Notes under the pieces: generated by a model
Databases searched by the model: none
What the model was told of the DNA's origin: nothing
What the model saw: only the letters and a program-made list of their open reading frames with translations
Position numbers and translations under genes: made by a program
Source of the DNA: an uncultured Collinsella sp.
Lineage (GTDB): Bacteria > Actinomycetota > Coriobacteriia > Coriobacteriales > Coriobacteriaceae
Direction of reading: 5' to 3'
NCBI GenBank assembly: GCA_905197665.1
Contig: CAJJZP010000008.1
Coordinates: 33,939 to 97,938, forward strand
DNA: 64,000 nucleotides
Shown here: positions 48,561 to 57,591 of the stretch, piece by piece
Layout of the letters: every line of letters starts with the position of its first letter
Position numbering within the stretch: the stretch's first letter is position 1

Positions 48561-49526
48561 ATGAACACCCTGATGTTCTTCTATACCCTAGCGATACTCG
48601 TGATCTGTATTGTGACGGCGGTGCTCTCGCTTGCCGCCTATGCCTCATCTCGTCGACGCTTCTTTATCTATGGCAGCGGCGTATTTATCTGCTATGCCAT
48701 CGAGATGACCGAGATTTTCTTTTTTGAATACACGCTGCAAAACCAGAGTTTTCCAGCCAGCGACTATTACTCAATTACCATGCCTGTGTTGCGGACCTTT
48801 GTGGCGACCGCTTCGCAGGCTTTTATTTGGCTCATTGCCATGGATTTGCTCGACAAGCATTCAAAAAAGCAGTTTGTCATTCCCGTCGCAACGTTCTTGC
48901 TGAGCGAGCTGCTGATTATCGTCGCTGTCCCCTACGGCCCCATTCATCAATGGCTCTACTACACGATGCGTCAGGTATTCCTTGTATTTGTGGGACTGTA
49001 TATCTTTTGGACGGCGCATAAAAGCACGCAGGTCGAGCTTAAGGCGCGCGTCAACAATCAACGAAAGCACCTCATTATCGGCGCCATTCTGGTCGGGTGC
49101 ATCGTTGCCGAGGATTTCTACAACATCCTTGTTGTTCCCATGAGCCTGGCACCCTCTTGGCTGCAGCTGTACCTGTCCGAGCGCAACTTTAGCGAGAATA
49201 TCTTTGCGTGCTACTTTGCGATTCTGCTGATCATCTATGCCTATCACGTGCTTTCGATTCGCATGCAGGAGGCGCCCGAGGAAAAGAACGTCAGCGATCT
49301 TGATCGACACATCGAAGAGCAGATGCCCTTCTATCGCAACGCCTACAAGCTCTCCAACCGCGAAACCGAAGTCATGCGTCTGGTTGTGTTGGGCAAATCG
49401 AACCAAGAGATCGCTGACGAGCTCTTCCTTGCCGTGGGTACCGTCAAGACCCACATCCACAACATCCTGGTCAAAACCGAGCAGCAAAACCGTACGACCC
49501 TGATCCTCCACTTTTGGAAACGATAA
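48561..49526 (+). CDS. aguR: Membrane-anchored LuxR-family regulator (2), AguR-like
   Basis: A 321-residue protein: seven or so transmembrane segments (~1-230) then a C-terminal LuxR HTH (LSNRETEVMRLVVLGKSNQEIA, ~263-284, then LAVGTVKTHIHNILVKT). Divergent from ptcA, the position and architecture of AguR, which senses agmatine in lactic acid bacteria and activates the agu operon. Paralog of 40607 with the same layout (both have YLSERN in the last membrane region). Weak ribosome-binding site (GGGACGGTGA). Confidence 0.85.
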   Translation: MNTLMFFYTLAILVICIVTAVLSLAAYASSRRRFFIYGSGVFICYAIEMTEIFFFEYTLQNQSFPASDYYSITMPVLRTFVATASQAFIWLIAMDLLDKHSKKQFVIPVATFLLSELLIIVAVPYGPIHQWLYYTMRQVFLVFVGLYIFWTAHKSTQVELKARVNNQRKHLIIGAILVGCIVAEDFYNILVVPMSLAPSWLQLYLSERNFSENIFACYFAILLIIYAYHVLSIRMQEAPEEKNVSDLDRHIEEQMPFYRNAYKLSNRETEVMRLVVLGKSNQEIADELFLAVGTVKTHIHNILVKTEQQNRTTLILHFWKR

Positions 49527-49530
49527 CCTA

Positions 49531-49822
49531 CCAAAAAGGGACAGGTTTATTTTGGCAGGTTTTATCTGGGCAAACGTTAAGACCGCCGCGGGGGAGCTGC
49601 TTTCCCTCGCGGCGGTTTACTAGCAGTAAAACCAAGTGAGTAGGCTTTTGGCAGGATGCCGAACACACCTCAAAACGCCACAGCCCTGACCTGCGATTTT
49701 ATTGAGCACTTGCCGCGATGTGCTCGGCAGATCCAAAAAAGCCTACTCACCTGCATCTGAGATGCTCTAGATACGCAAAATACCGCCGCGAAGGGAGCTG
49801 GACTCCCTTCGCGGCGGTTATT
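49531..49822. repeat. ~292-bp three-hairpin dispersed element, copy 2
   Basis: Matches 35462-35754 along its whole length with substitutions but the same three stems. It again lies between convergent genes (LuxR and ABC permease) and fills 49527-49854. A short piece resembling the loop (AGCCTTGACCTGCGGTTTCAT) also occurs near 54068. Confidence 0.85.
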
Positions 49823-49854
49823 CGCTCTGATTTTGCGATGGTTTTGCCCGCTTG

Positions 49855-52056
49855 TTACTCGCTGTACCGGGTGGCGATGGCAGCTTGCACCATGCCGGTA
49901 CTCATGAGGTACGTTACCAGGAAGTAACCGCCGTAGGCCGCCAGGAAAATCGCGCAGGTGAGGCCCACGGTGCCGCCGATGCTCATGCTGCCGAATATGC
50001 TCACCAGCTCGATAATCACCTTGAGCGCCACAAAGGAGTGCGCCAGGCCCACTGCCAGCGGGAACAGGAAGAATACCGCTTGCTGCGCCATCACCGAATG
50101 GCGAATCTGGCGGTCGTCACAGCCAATCTGTGCCAGCACACGATAGCTGCGGCTGCCGTCGGCCACATTGGAGAGCTGCTGGATCGACAGTATCGCCGCG
50201 CACGCAACGACCAGTACAAAGCCAATGTAGATGGCCAGATAGCTAATCATGCCGTTCATCTGCGCTGCTTGCGTGTACATCTCGGAACGCGTGATGAAGA
50301 CTCCCCACGACCCCGGCTCCTTGCCGTCAACGAGCAGATTATCGAGCAAGGTGTATTTAATGCTCTCGTCTGCCTCGGTCGTATCCGTACCCTGTTTGTA
50401 ATTAACGAGCAGATTACTGGAATACGGCTGCAGATTAAGCTGGGACAGCAGCTCATCGGCTACGACCACGGTACCGGGATTACTGCCCATCGCCGAGTTG
50501 GCGATGGCCGCCGTGTCCTCGTCCGACTTATCGGTTGCGGGCTTGAGCTCATGCCCGCCCAAAGTGAGGGCATGGCCGCCAGCCATATACTTGGTGTACA
50601 GGTCGCCCAGCTCACCGCCCATATCACACGTGAGCAGATACTGGTCGCGGCCAATGCTCACCGGCTCCTCGCCCATCATCTGGCGCAGTTTGTTGTACTG
50701 GCTCGCCGGCGTCACATACAGACCCATCGCATCGGCGTTGCTTCCCTCGAGCGCCTTGGGAAGCTTTTCGCCCATGGCCTTGCACATCTCACCCGCCGTC
50801 ACCGAAGGATCCGAGCCGCCAAGCGTATAGCTCAGATACGAGTCGATCTGCACATGTTCACCGGCAACATCGGCGATATTGACCTTCTTCCCGGCCTCGT
50901 CGTTGTTGTCCGCCGACTTGCGCTCGCCATGCCATGCAGCGTACAAATCGACCGTTGCATCGGCCAGCACCATGCGATCGGCCTCAGACGGATTGACATA
51001 CTCCTTGTAGTAGTCGAGCGTTTCGGGCGTGTAATAGACATACGTTTGAGACACGTCAACAGGGTTATAGCGCTCCAGATTCTCGTTCATCACGTTGGCA
51101 ATCGACATACCACAGGTCACCGAGGTAATGGCCAAAAACAGAATCATCGCGATGACGCCCATCGAAAAGCACACCGTATTGACCTTGGCCGAAAGCTGGC
51201 GCACGGTAAACATGTTGAGGCCGCGCCAATACACGCTGCGCAGGCCCTGCAGCAGCTTGATAAGCATGCCCGAAAGGCCCCAGAACAGGGCAAAGGTACC
51301 CACCGTAACCATGGCCGTGGTGATACCAAACTGGTTCATGGCCTCCTGCAGCTTGGTGTCGGTCGCGGTGAGCGGGAACCCGTCGCGCAGCAGACGGTAA
51401 TAGGCCACGCCCACAAGCACCGCGCCCACAGCAAAGATGGCAATCGCGATCCAGGGGTTGCGTGTCTTGATACTCTCGTTGCGACGCTCGGCACCCATAA
51501 GCTCGATGAGTTTGGTACGACGCACGGCGCGAAGGTTCAGCAGCAGCGTGAGCACAAACATTACGAGCATGCAGGCAAGGGTCAGGTTGAACGCATGCAC
51601 CGAGAAGAAGAAGTGGAAATTGGCGATCTGCGTCTTGAAGAGTGAAGCCGTAAAGAACGTCATGAGCTGGGAAAGCCCCACACCCAGCACAATGCCGGCG
51701 ACAAAAGCGCCGACCGAGACGATCACCGTCTCGAGCGCCATGATCGTGGCGACGCGCCCGCGCCCCATGCCGAGCACCTGGTACAGGCCAAACTCCTTTT
51801 TGCGGCGTTTCATGATGAAGTTATTGGCATACACCATCAAAAAGGCCATGACACCGGCCAAAAAGTACGTCAGGTAGCCGAGCATGCTGCCCATAACCTG
51901 CGCCAAGCCCTCTTCATCGATGCCGGCAATGTCGACCTGCATCGAGATGGTGTTAAAGGCATAGAAGACCGTGACGCCCAGGGTGAGCGTCAAAAGGTAG
52001 ACGAGGTAGTCGCGGCCGGCGCGGCGGACGTTGCCCCAAGCGAGTTTACAGAGCAT
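49855..52056 (-). CDS. FtsX-type ABC transporter permease (BceB-like)
   Basis: A 733-residue permease with ten probable transmembrane segments: one near the start, paired FtsX segments (~55-210), a large external domain (~345-585) and a final FtsX triplet (~600-730). MKRRKKEFGLYQVLGMG is the typical coupling-helix region. BceAB-type systems remove or sense bacitracin-like and other cell-wall-active peptides. ATG 52056 is chosen (GGTGAGGGC upstream); a GTG at 52068 is possible. It overlaps the ATPase gene stop by 11 bp. No histidine kinase is adjacent. Confidence 0.9.
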   Translation of the reverse strand: MLCKLAWGNVRRAGRDYLVYLLTLTLGVTVFYAFNTISMQVDIAGIDEEGLAQVMGSMLGYLTYFLAGVMAFLMVYANNFIMKRRKKEFGLYQVLGMGRGRVATIMALETVIVSVGAFVAGIVLGVGLSQLMTFFTASLFKTQIANFHFFFSVHAFNLTLACMLVMFVLTLLLNLRAVRRTKLIELMGAERRNESIKTRNPWIAIAIFAVGAVLVGVAYYRLLRDGFPLTATDTKLQEAMNQFGITTAMVTVGTFALFWGLSGMLIKLLQGLRSVYWRGLNMFTVRQLSAKVNTVCFSMGVIAMILFLAITSVTCGMSIANVMNENLERYNPVDVSQTYVYYTPETLDYYKEYVNPSEADRMVLADATVDLYAAWHGERKSADNNDEAGKKVNIADVAGEHVQIDSYLSYTLGGSDPSVTAGEMCKAMGEKLPKALEGSNADAMGLYVTPASQYNKLRQMMGEEPVSIGRDQYLLTCDMGGELGDLYTKYMAGGHALTLGGHELKPATDKSDEDTAAIANSAMGSNPGTVVVADELLSQLNLQPYSSNLLVNYKQGTDTTEADESIKYTLLDNLLVDGKEPGSWGVFITRSEMYTQAAQMNGMISYLAIYIGFVLVVACAAILSIQQLSNVADGSRSYRVLAQIGCDDRQIRHSVMAQQAVFFLFPLAVGLAHSFVALKVIIELVSIFGSMSIGGTVGLTCAIFLAAYGGYFLVTYLMSTGMVQAAIATRYSE

Positions 52057-52831
52057 CGGAGCCCTCACCGCCCATCATGGCAACGACCTCCATAATGCGG
52101 TCGAAGAACTCTCGGCGGTCGGTGTCGCCGCGGCGCAGCTCGGTGAAGATCTTGCCGTCACGAATAAACAGCACACGGCTCGTGTAGCTGGCGGCAAAAC
52201 TGTCGTGCGTAACCATGAGCACGGTCGCGCGCAGGCGGCGATTCAGGGCCTCCAAGCTCTCGAGCAGCAGGCGGGCGCTCTTGGAATCGAGGGCGCCGGT
52301 GGGCTCGTCGGCCATGATCATGGTGGGGTCGGTGACGAGCGCGCGAGCCGCGGCAACGCGCTGCTGCTGACCGCCGGACATCTGGTAGGGATACTTGTCG
52401 AGCACCTGACTGATGGACAGGCGCGCTGCCACATCCTGCACGCGGGTCGAGATCTCTGCCGAGTTTGTGCGGGCGATGGTGAGCGGCAGGGCGATGTTCT
52501 CGCGCGCCGTGAGCGTATCGAGCAGGTTGGAGTCCTGGAAGATAAAGCCGAGCTCCTCGCGGCGGAACTGCGAAAGCTTAGCCTGCTTCATGCGCGTCAC
52601 GTCCTGCCCGTTGATGCGGATTGTGCCACTTGTGGCGCTATCGATGGTCGACACGCAGTTGAGCAACGTCGACTTGCCCGAGCCCGAAGCGCCCATGATG
52701 CCAACGAATTCACCGCGATTGACGGTAAAGCTGACGTCGTTGAGCGCGCGGGTCACGTTGCCTAGCGCTCCGTATACCTTTTCGAGATGCGCGACCTCCA
52801 GTACCGGGGTCGCCATTTGGGTGGTTTGCAT
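52046..52831 (-). CDS. ABC transporter ATP-binding protein (BceA-like)
   Basis: A 261-residue ATPase of the MacB/LolD/BceA group: Walker A GASGSGKSTLL (~residues 46-56), Q-loop FIFQDSNLL, signature MSGGQQQR, Walker B IMADEPTGALD and switch His in VTHD. AAAGGAC lies before the ATG. Operon with the FtsX-type permease that overlaps its end. Confidence 0.94.
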   Translation of the reverse strand: MQTTQMATPVLEVAHLEKVYGALGNVTRALNDVSFTVNRGEFVGIMGASGSGKSTLLNCVSTIDSATSGTIRINGQDVTRMKQAKLSQFRREELGFIFQDSNLLDTLTARENIALPLTIARTNSAEISTRVQDVAARLSISQVLDKYPYQMSGGQQQRVAAARALVTDPTMIMADEPTGALDSKSARLLLESLEALNRRLRATVLMVTHDSFAASYTSRVLFIRDGKIFTELRRGDTDRREFFDRIMEVVAMMGGEGSDAL

Positions 52832-52979
52832 ACCGAGTCCTTTCTTGCGATTAGTCTACGGCATCTATAGTCGCAAGAAGACGAGTCGGCTACCATCGAT
52901 ATGGCTTACGCTTGCCTTACCGTTGTGTAAGGTACGGGTAGCTAGCCTGTCACGTGTTGATGTTGAGAGAGGACTCCTG

Positions 52980-53969
52980 TTGAAGACTGTTCATGTTGCC
53001 GCTGGGATCATTCGCAAGGAAGGATCTGACGAGCTGCTTGCCGTGCAGCGCGGCTACGGCAACATGCAGGGACTATGGGAGTTCCCGGGCGGCAAACTTC
53101 TGCGCGGCGAGACGCCCGAAGACGCCGTACGCCGCGAGCTCATGGAAGAGCTGCAGGTAAAAGTCACCAACCTGCGTGACTTCTACACCGTTGAGTATGA
53201 CTACCCCGATTTCCATCTCTCCATGGAGTGCTACTACTGCTCGCTCGCTGATGAATCCGATGAGCCCCAGAAGCACGACCGCCAGCTCGATATCCGCTGG
53301 ATTCCGCGCACCTCGCTTGCCACGGTTGAGTGGATGCCCGCCGACAAGGGACTTATCGGTGCGCTGATTGAGCTGAAGGAAGATCGACTCGAGGCCAGCA
53401 ACACTGCCAACGACGCCGAGGCCACCACGACCGACGAGCCCGCCACCAAACCCAAGCGCGCACCTAAGCGCCGTAGCAAAAAACGCCCCAAACCAGGTCT
53501 GCTCGACGGCATCGATACCTCGGACCTCTCCGCTGACGAGCGCGAACTGGTCCGCTGTCGCGCCGCCATCAAAAAGTCCATGAAGGGCAACAAGCGCGCC
53601 AACACCAAGCCTGAGCTGCTCGTACGCCAGCGTCTGCGGGCTGCAGGCCTTACGGGATACCGTCTGGAATGGAAGGTGCCCGGCAAGCCGGATATCGCCT
53701 TTCCCGGGCGCAAGATCGCCATCTTCGTCAACGGCTGTTTTTGGCATCGCTGCCCCAAGTGCAATCCCAGCCAGCCCAAGCGTAACGTTGAGTTTTGGGA
53801 GGCAAAGTTCCGTCGCAACGTCGAGCGCGACCGCGCTGCCGTGGCAGCACTCACTCAAATGGGCTGGACACCCATAACCATCTGGGAATGCGATCTCAAA
53901 AAAGACCGCATCGACGCCACGATGGAAAAGGTCATCGAGCAGGTGCGTGCCGCAGAGCCGCAACGCTAA
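52980..53969 (+). CDS. NUDIX (MutT-like) hydrolase fused to a Vsr-like mismatch endonuclease
   Basis: A 329-residue single ORF with two enzymes. Residues 1-130: NUDIX hydrolase with box GKLLRGETPEDAVRRELMEE (38-57), the group that cleanses oxidised or other dNTP/NTPs. Residues ~133-175: hydrophilic, Lys/Pro-rich linker (KPKRAPKRRSKKRPKP). Residues ~185-325: very-short-patch-repair endonuclease (NTKPELLVRQRLRAAGL, GKPDIAFPGRKIAIFVNGCF with the catalytic Asp, WHRCPKC zinc site, WECDLKKD). TTG start with GAGAGGA upstream; no frame break at the joint. No cytosine methylase is nearby. Confidence 0.88.
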   Translation: MKTVHVAAGIIRKEGSDELLAVQRGYGNMQGLWEFPGGKLLRGETPEDAVRRELMEELQVKVTNLRDFYTVEYDYPDFHLSMECYYCSLADESDEPQKHDRQLDIRWIPRTSLATVEWMPADKGLIGALIELKEDRLEASNTANDAEATTTDEPATKPKRAPKRRSKKRPKPGLLDGIDTSDLSADERELVRCRAAIKKSMKGNKRANTKPELLVRQRLRAAGLTGYRLEWKVPGKPDIAFPGRKIAIFVNGCFWHRCPKCNPSQPKRNVEFWEAKFRRNVERDRAAVAALTQMGWTPITIWECDLKKDRIDATMEKVIEQVRAAEPQR

Positions 53970-54222
53970 CAGCGAGCATTCACACGCTCCGCACGTCCGC
54001 GCCACGTCTACGCCACAAACCTTAGAAAGCCCTTAAGCTCAAAACCTTTCAAGAGTGTTACTCAATAGCCTTGACCTGCGGTTTCATGGTTACACCAAAC
54101 CAGGTTAAGCCTTTCTTTAGCGCTTCTTTGCGACGGCCGCGGCATAATACTGCCAACGCACGGGACCTAGCAGCAAACCCCGCGCGCAATCTTTTGGTGG
54201 ACATCGAGGAGGCCGCATAAGC
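53970..54222. other. Intergenic region after the NUDIX-Vsr gene
   Basis: No gene seen. It contains a short piece (AGCCTTGACCTGCGGTTTCA near 54068) resembling the loop of the ~293-bp dispersed element, possibly a remnant. Confidence 0.45.
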
Positions 54223-54432
54223 ATGTATTCTTCCAATGCCGTAGCACGGCAGCCATCCCTAAAACATGCAAACCTTTTCTCCTTCCCCCCGACACAGAGA
54301 AACGGTCTCCTCGACTCCCCCACCACAAAAACCAAGCGCTCAGCCGATCAGAGCCTCAACTTACGAGCTTCCTTCGAAAAGCTCCAAGCATCCCTAGACA
54401 AGGCGTTCCCCGAACAGGCAAGAGCAATCTAA
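54223..54432 (+). CDS. Possible small protein, 69 residues
   Basis: MYSSNAVARQPSLKHANLFS at the start, a basic middle and LRASFEKLQASLDKAFPEQA as a predicted amphipathic helix at the end. GAGGAGG is present but 12 bases from the ATG. Third-position bias is weaker than in true genes nearby. It ends 25 bp before the AraC gene. Not recognised; could be spurious. Confidence 0.35.
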   Translation: MYSSNAVARQPSLKHANLFSFPPTQRNGLLDSPTTKTKRSADQSLNLRASFEKLQASLDKAFPEQARAI

Positions 54433-54457
54433 GCCCATCGCGCTTTATACTGATGCC

Positions 54458-55396
54458 ATGCGAAACATGGATCACATAGAATTGCACCGCGGAGGACGCG
54501 AGGAAGCGTTTCCCGAGACCGCCGAAGACTGGCCCTATATTGCCGAACGCGCAGAATTCGCTCGCTATCCGGGCAATTCCGTCCCCTGGCACTGGCATTC
54601 CGAAGTTGAGCTTTTCTACATGGAGCAGGGAGCGATTGACTATCGAACGCACGCGGCTCATGAGCACGTACGCTTTGAGGAAGGGTCCGCCGGCTTTATC
54701 AACGGCGGCGTTTTGCACAGCACGCTGCAATCACCCAATTCGGCGCCAGCCATTCAAATGCTGCATATCTTTCAGCCGTCGATGCTCGGCGATCCCGCGG
54801 GACGTCTCCAAAAGCGCTACATCAACCCATTGCTTCAATGTCGAGGCGTCGATGTGCTCAAATGGTCGCCCACCAATCCCGACGATATGCCCTTTATCGA
54901 TTTGCTGAAGAGCTCCTTTAGCCACGACCTTCAACAGCCGCAGAACGAGATGGCGCTTCGAAATAGTTTGTCAGAGCTCTGGATTCAGATTAACGCCAAG
55001 ACCGAACCGCTCTTTTCTTCCGACGGCGCCTCTTGGATGACCAGCCGCGACGTACAGTTCAAGGCAATCCTGGACTTTATCCGCGCAAACTATGCAGCCG
55101 CTATAGATGTGCCCCAGATGGCATCTGCAGCCGGCGTAAGCGAAAGAGAGTGTTACCGCATTATCGAAACTTGTGCAGGAACGACCCCGGCGGCATATCT
55201 ACGCGCATACCGCATAAACCGTGCTTGCGAACTTTTGGCACACACCACGCGAACGGTACAGACAGTCGCGCGCCAATGCGGATTTATAACAGCAAGCCAT
55301 CTTGGCCAGGTATTTAAAGAACAAATGGGGTGCACTCCTTCGAGCTATCGAGCAGCGAGGCAGAATCTCGATAGCACCAGGCAGAAATCCCGCTAG
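54458..55396 (+). CDS. AraC-family regulator
   Basis: A 312-residue protein: N-terminal cupin (PWHWHSEVELFYMEQGAIDY, ~residues 43-62) and a C-terminal double HTH (DVPQMASAAGVSERECYRI, ~213-231, and VQTVARQCGFITASHLGQVFKEQMG, ~263-287). Such proteins usually sense a small sugar-like ligand. The HAD phosphatase gene follows on the same strand after 56 bp and may be its target or partner. A second start at 54467 (MDH) is possible. Confidence 0.9.
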   Translation: MRNMDHIELHRGGREEAFPETAEDWPYIAERAEFARYPGNSVPWHWHSEVELFYMEQGAIDYRTHAAHEHVRFEEGSAGFINGGVLHSTLQSPNSAPAIQMLHIFQPSMLGDPAGRLQKRYINPLLQCRGVDVLKWSPTNPDDMPFIDLLKSSFSHDLQQPQNEMALRNSLSELWIQINAKTEPLFSSDGASWMTSRDVQFKAILDFIRANYAAAIDVPQMASAAGVSERECYRIIETCAGTTPAAYLRAYRINRACELLAHTTRTVQTVARQCGFITASHLGQVFKEQMGCTPSSYRAARQNLDSTRQKSR

Positions 55397-55452
55397 CCCT
55401 TCTTCTGTCACTGCATCAAACTTGCAGGCAAACAACAGAGAGGAGCAATCAT

Positions 55453-56076
55453 ATGAAGCACTTTGACCATATCGTATTTGACGTTGATGGGACATTGGCA
55501 GATACAGAAGAAAGCGTTCTATCATCGCTTGTCCAGATTGTCCAAGAAGAGACCGGCAAAACGCTCCCCCGACACGAGCTTGAATTTGCCCTCGGCATAC
55601 CCGGCAAGGATGCCCTTGAGAAACTTGGGATCTACTCGCAGGCAACGTTGGATCGCTGGTGCCAAGTTGCCGCCAGCTTTAAAAGCACCATCAGCGTGTT
55701 TCCAGGTTTGCTTGAAGTCATCGCAACACTCGCCGATAGCGGCTGCAAACTTGGCATCGTCTCCTCACGTGCGCGCGACGAATACGCAAAAGAAATTGCA
55801 CCCCTTGGTTTCGATAAGTATTTTGAGCACATCATCCTTGTCGAAGACACAACCGAACATAAACCCGCACCCGCACCCATGCTCGAATATCTCCGACGTG
55901 CGGGCGCGAATCCTGGCAACGTCGTCTACGTTGGCGACACCGTCTACGACGAACAATGCGCAACTTCAGCAGGGGTCAGTTTTGCCCGAGCAGCATGGGG
56001 ATCACACCAAGATATCCCAAACGCCACCTACAACCTCAAAACCCCCAACGACCTACTAACCCTAACAACCAAATAA
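55453..56076 (+). CDS. HAD-family hydrolase (phosphoglycolate phosphatase-like)
   Basis: A 207-residue HAD phosphatase: motif I FDVDGTLADT (residues 9-18, nucleophile Asp9), motif II VSSRA (~103), motif III Lys in TEHKPAPAPM (~138) and motif IV YVGDTVYDEQCA (~159). The helical cap follows motif I, as in Gph and beta-phosphoglucomutase. Substrate unknown. GAGAGGAG precedes the ATG. Confidence 0.9.
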   Translation: MKHFDHIVFDVDGTLADTEESVLSSLVQIVQEETGKTLPRHELEFALGIPGKDALEKLGIYSQATLDRWCQVAASFKSTISVFPGLLEVIATLADSGCKLGIVSSRARDEYAKEIAPLGFDKYFEHIILVEDTTEHKPAPAPMLEYLRRAGANPGNVVYVGDTVYDEQCATSAGVSFARAAWGSHQDIPNATYNLKTPNDLLTLTTK

Positions 56077-56095
56077 CCCACGCGTCCCACCCTTT

Positions 56096-56276
56096 CAGCC
56101 CCAACACCACAAGGGCGATTGAGCAGAACGGCTTGGGCGGGTCCCCGTACTTAGTTTCCAAAATCATTCCGCAGCGCGAAGGCTTCTTATAATTTTCCGC
56201 CCTAACGCCACAAGGGCGACGACCTCGAGTAGGTCAACCGGGGAGGGACGAGGGCTTAGTTCCCCAATCTTTCCGC
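56096..56276. repeat. Tandem ~101-bp degenerate direct repeats
   Basis: AACACCACAAGGGCGATTGA (56104) and AACGCCACAAGGGCGACGAC (56206) begin two units, each continuing to TTAGTT.CC..AATC.TTCCGCAG (56151 and 56256). A third, inverted, piece is in 56334-56366 where GATTGGGGAACTAAG...CCTCGTCCCTCCCC mirrors 56240-56270. Confidence 0.72.
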
Positions 56277-56281
56277 AGGGG

Positions 56282-56324
56282 GCAAAAAGCCTCGCCGCAC
56301 GAAGTGCGCAGCGAGGCTTTTTGC
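56282..56324 (-). terminator. Terminator of the class II aldolase gene
   Basis: GCAAAAAGCCTCGC pairs perfectly with GCGAGGCTTTTTGC; works on both strands with its A- and T-runs. Confidence 0.9.
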
Positions 56325-56398
56325 ATGCCCGAGGACGATTGGGGAACTAAGTCCTCGTCCCTCCCCGGGATATGTAGCGAGTCGGAGTACCCTTGCTG

Positions 56399-57256
56399 TT
56401 ACTCTGCTTTGCCCACAGAGTTGAGGTTGGTCATGCGGATCTTAACCAGCTCGGTGATCTCACGCATACCCTCCTTGGCCGGCTTCTTGGGATCGAAGCA
56501 GGCAGGGTTCTCGGCCATGTAGGCCATGAAGCCCTTGGTGTAGGCCTGACGCAGCTCGGTGGCGTAGTTAACCTTGCAGATGCCGTTCTTCACAGCCTCG
56601 GCAACCTGCTCATCGGGCACACCGGAGGTGCCGTGCAGAACCAGCGGCACGTCGACGGCGTCGCGGATGGCCTTGACCACGGACTGCTCGATGTGCGGAT
56701 CGCTCGTGTACACGCCGTGGCTGGTGCCAACGCCAATTGCGAGGGAGGTGCAGCCGGTGCGCTCAACAAACTCCTTGGCCTCGGCAGGATCGGTGTAGGG
56801 GCTCTCGCCCTCAACCGCGGGACCGTCGTCCTCCTTACCGCCGACCTTGCCGAGCTCGGCCTCGACGGGCACGCCCATGGCGCGGCCAGCGTCGGCGACG
56901 GACTTGGTCAGGGCAATGTTGTCCTCGAAGGACTCGTGCGAACCGTCGATCATGACGGAGGTGTAGCCCGTGCGGAAAGCCTGCATGCAGCGGTCATAGC
57001 CATCGCCGTGATCGAGGTGCAGGGCGACGGGCACGGAAGCGCGCTCGGCGGCAGCCTTGACCATGCCGTAGAAGTAGTCCAGACCAGCGGTCTTAATCGT
57101 GCCCGGGGTGGTCTGCATGATGACGGGGGACTTGGTCTCCTCGGCAGCGGCCAGAACGGCCATAACAAACTCGAGGTTCTCGACGTTGAACGCGCCGACG
57201 GCGTAGTGGCCGGCCTGAGCATCCTTGAGCATCTTTTCGGTGGTTACAAGTGCCAT
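56399..57256 (-). CDS. Class II (zinc) tagatose/fructose-bisphosphate aldolase, GatY/KbaY-like
   Basis: A 285-residue class II aldolase. HLDHGDGYDRCM (~residue 80) has the catalytic Asp and zinc His, VEAELGKVGGKEDD the Glu region, IGTSHGVYTS-type and LHGTSGVPDEQ the other zinc His ligands. Length and TPGTIKTAG segment fit GatY/KbaY tagatose-1,6-bisphosphate aldolase better than FbaA (~350). As no lacD is seen, it may cleave the LacC product. ATG 57256 follows GAGGAGC; the longer frame is rejected. Divergent from a DeoR-family gene. Confidence 0.88.
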   Translation of the reverse strand: MALVTTEKMLKDAQAGHYAVGAFNVENLEFVMAVLAAAEETKSPVIMQTTPGTIKTAGLDYFYGMVKAAAERASVPVALHLDHGDGYDRCMQAFRTGYTSVMIDGSHESFEDNIALTKSVADAGRAMGVPVEAELGKVGGKEDDGPAVEGESPYTDPAEAKEFVERTGCTSLAIGVGTSHGVYTSDPHIEQSVVKAIRDAVDVPLVLHGTSGVPDEQVAEAVKNGICKVNYATELRQAYTKGFMAYMAENPACFDPKKPAKEGMREITELVKIRMTNLNSVGKAE

Positions 57257-57493
57257 GAGCGTTTGCTCCTCTCCCTCGCCCGCATCTGGACATCGGGCGT
57301 ACGTGTCCGCAAGGCGTTTTACCTTGCATTTTGCTGCGCCCATTGTATGAAATTCAGCGGCTCTGCATGTGCGAGATATTGAGCCCATGCAGGTCAATAC
57401 AGTCGTTTTTGAAAAGTAAACGGAAGGAATTGGAGCTGAGTGGGCGTGTTCGATATTGAATTTTGGGCGTTCAGCGTCTTTCTTTTATAGAAA

Positions 57494-57524
57494 AAGTAAG
57501 TAATCGAAAGGCGTTTTCTTACTT
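57494..57524. promoter_or_regulatory. Palindrome AAGTAAG-N17-CTTACTT
   Basis: Perfect 7-bp arms in the AT-rich divergent region between the aldolase and DeoR-family genes (gene-free from 57257 to the DeoR start); candidate DeoR operator. Confidence 0.6.
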
Positions 57525-57591
57525 AAAAAGAAAATGAACGAAAATGGACTCAACACAATTCCTGCAAATTTCAGACGATGATGGAGCGGAT

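Noticed and set aside
49852..51645. 597-codon open frame antisense to the ABC permease
   Set aside because: His/Arg-rich shadow translation; the minus-strand FtsX permease is unambiguous.
52413..52979. Upstream extension of the NUDIX-Vsr frame
   Set aside because: It would overlap the ABC ATPase antisense and has no NUDIX similarity; the TTG at 52980 with GAGAGGA fits the family start.
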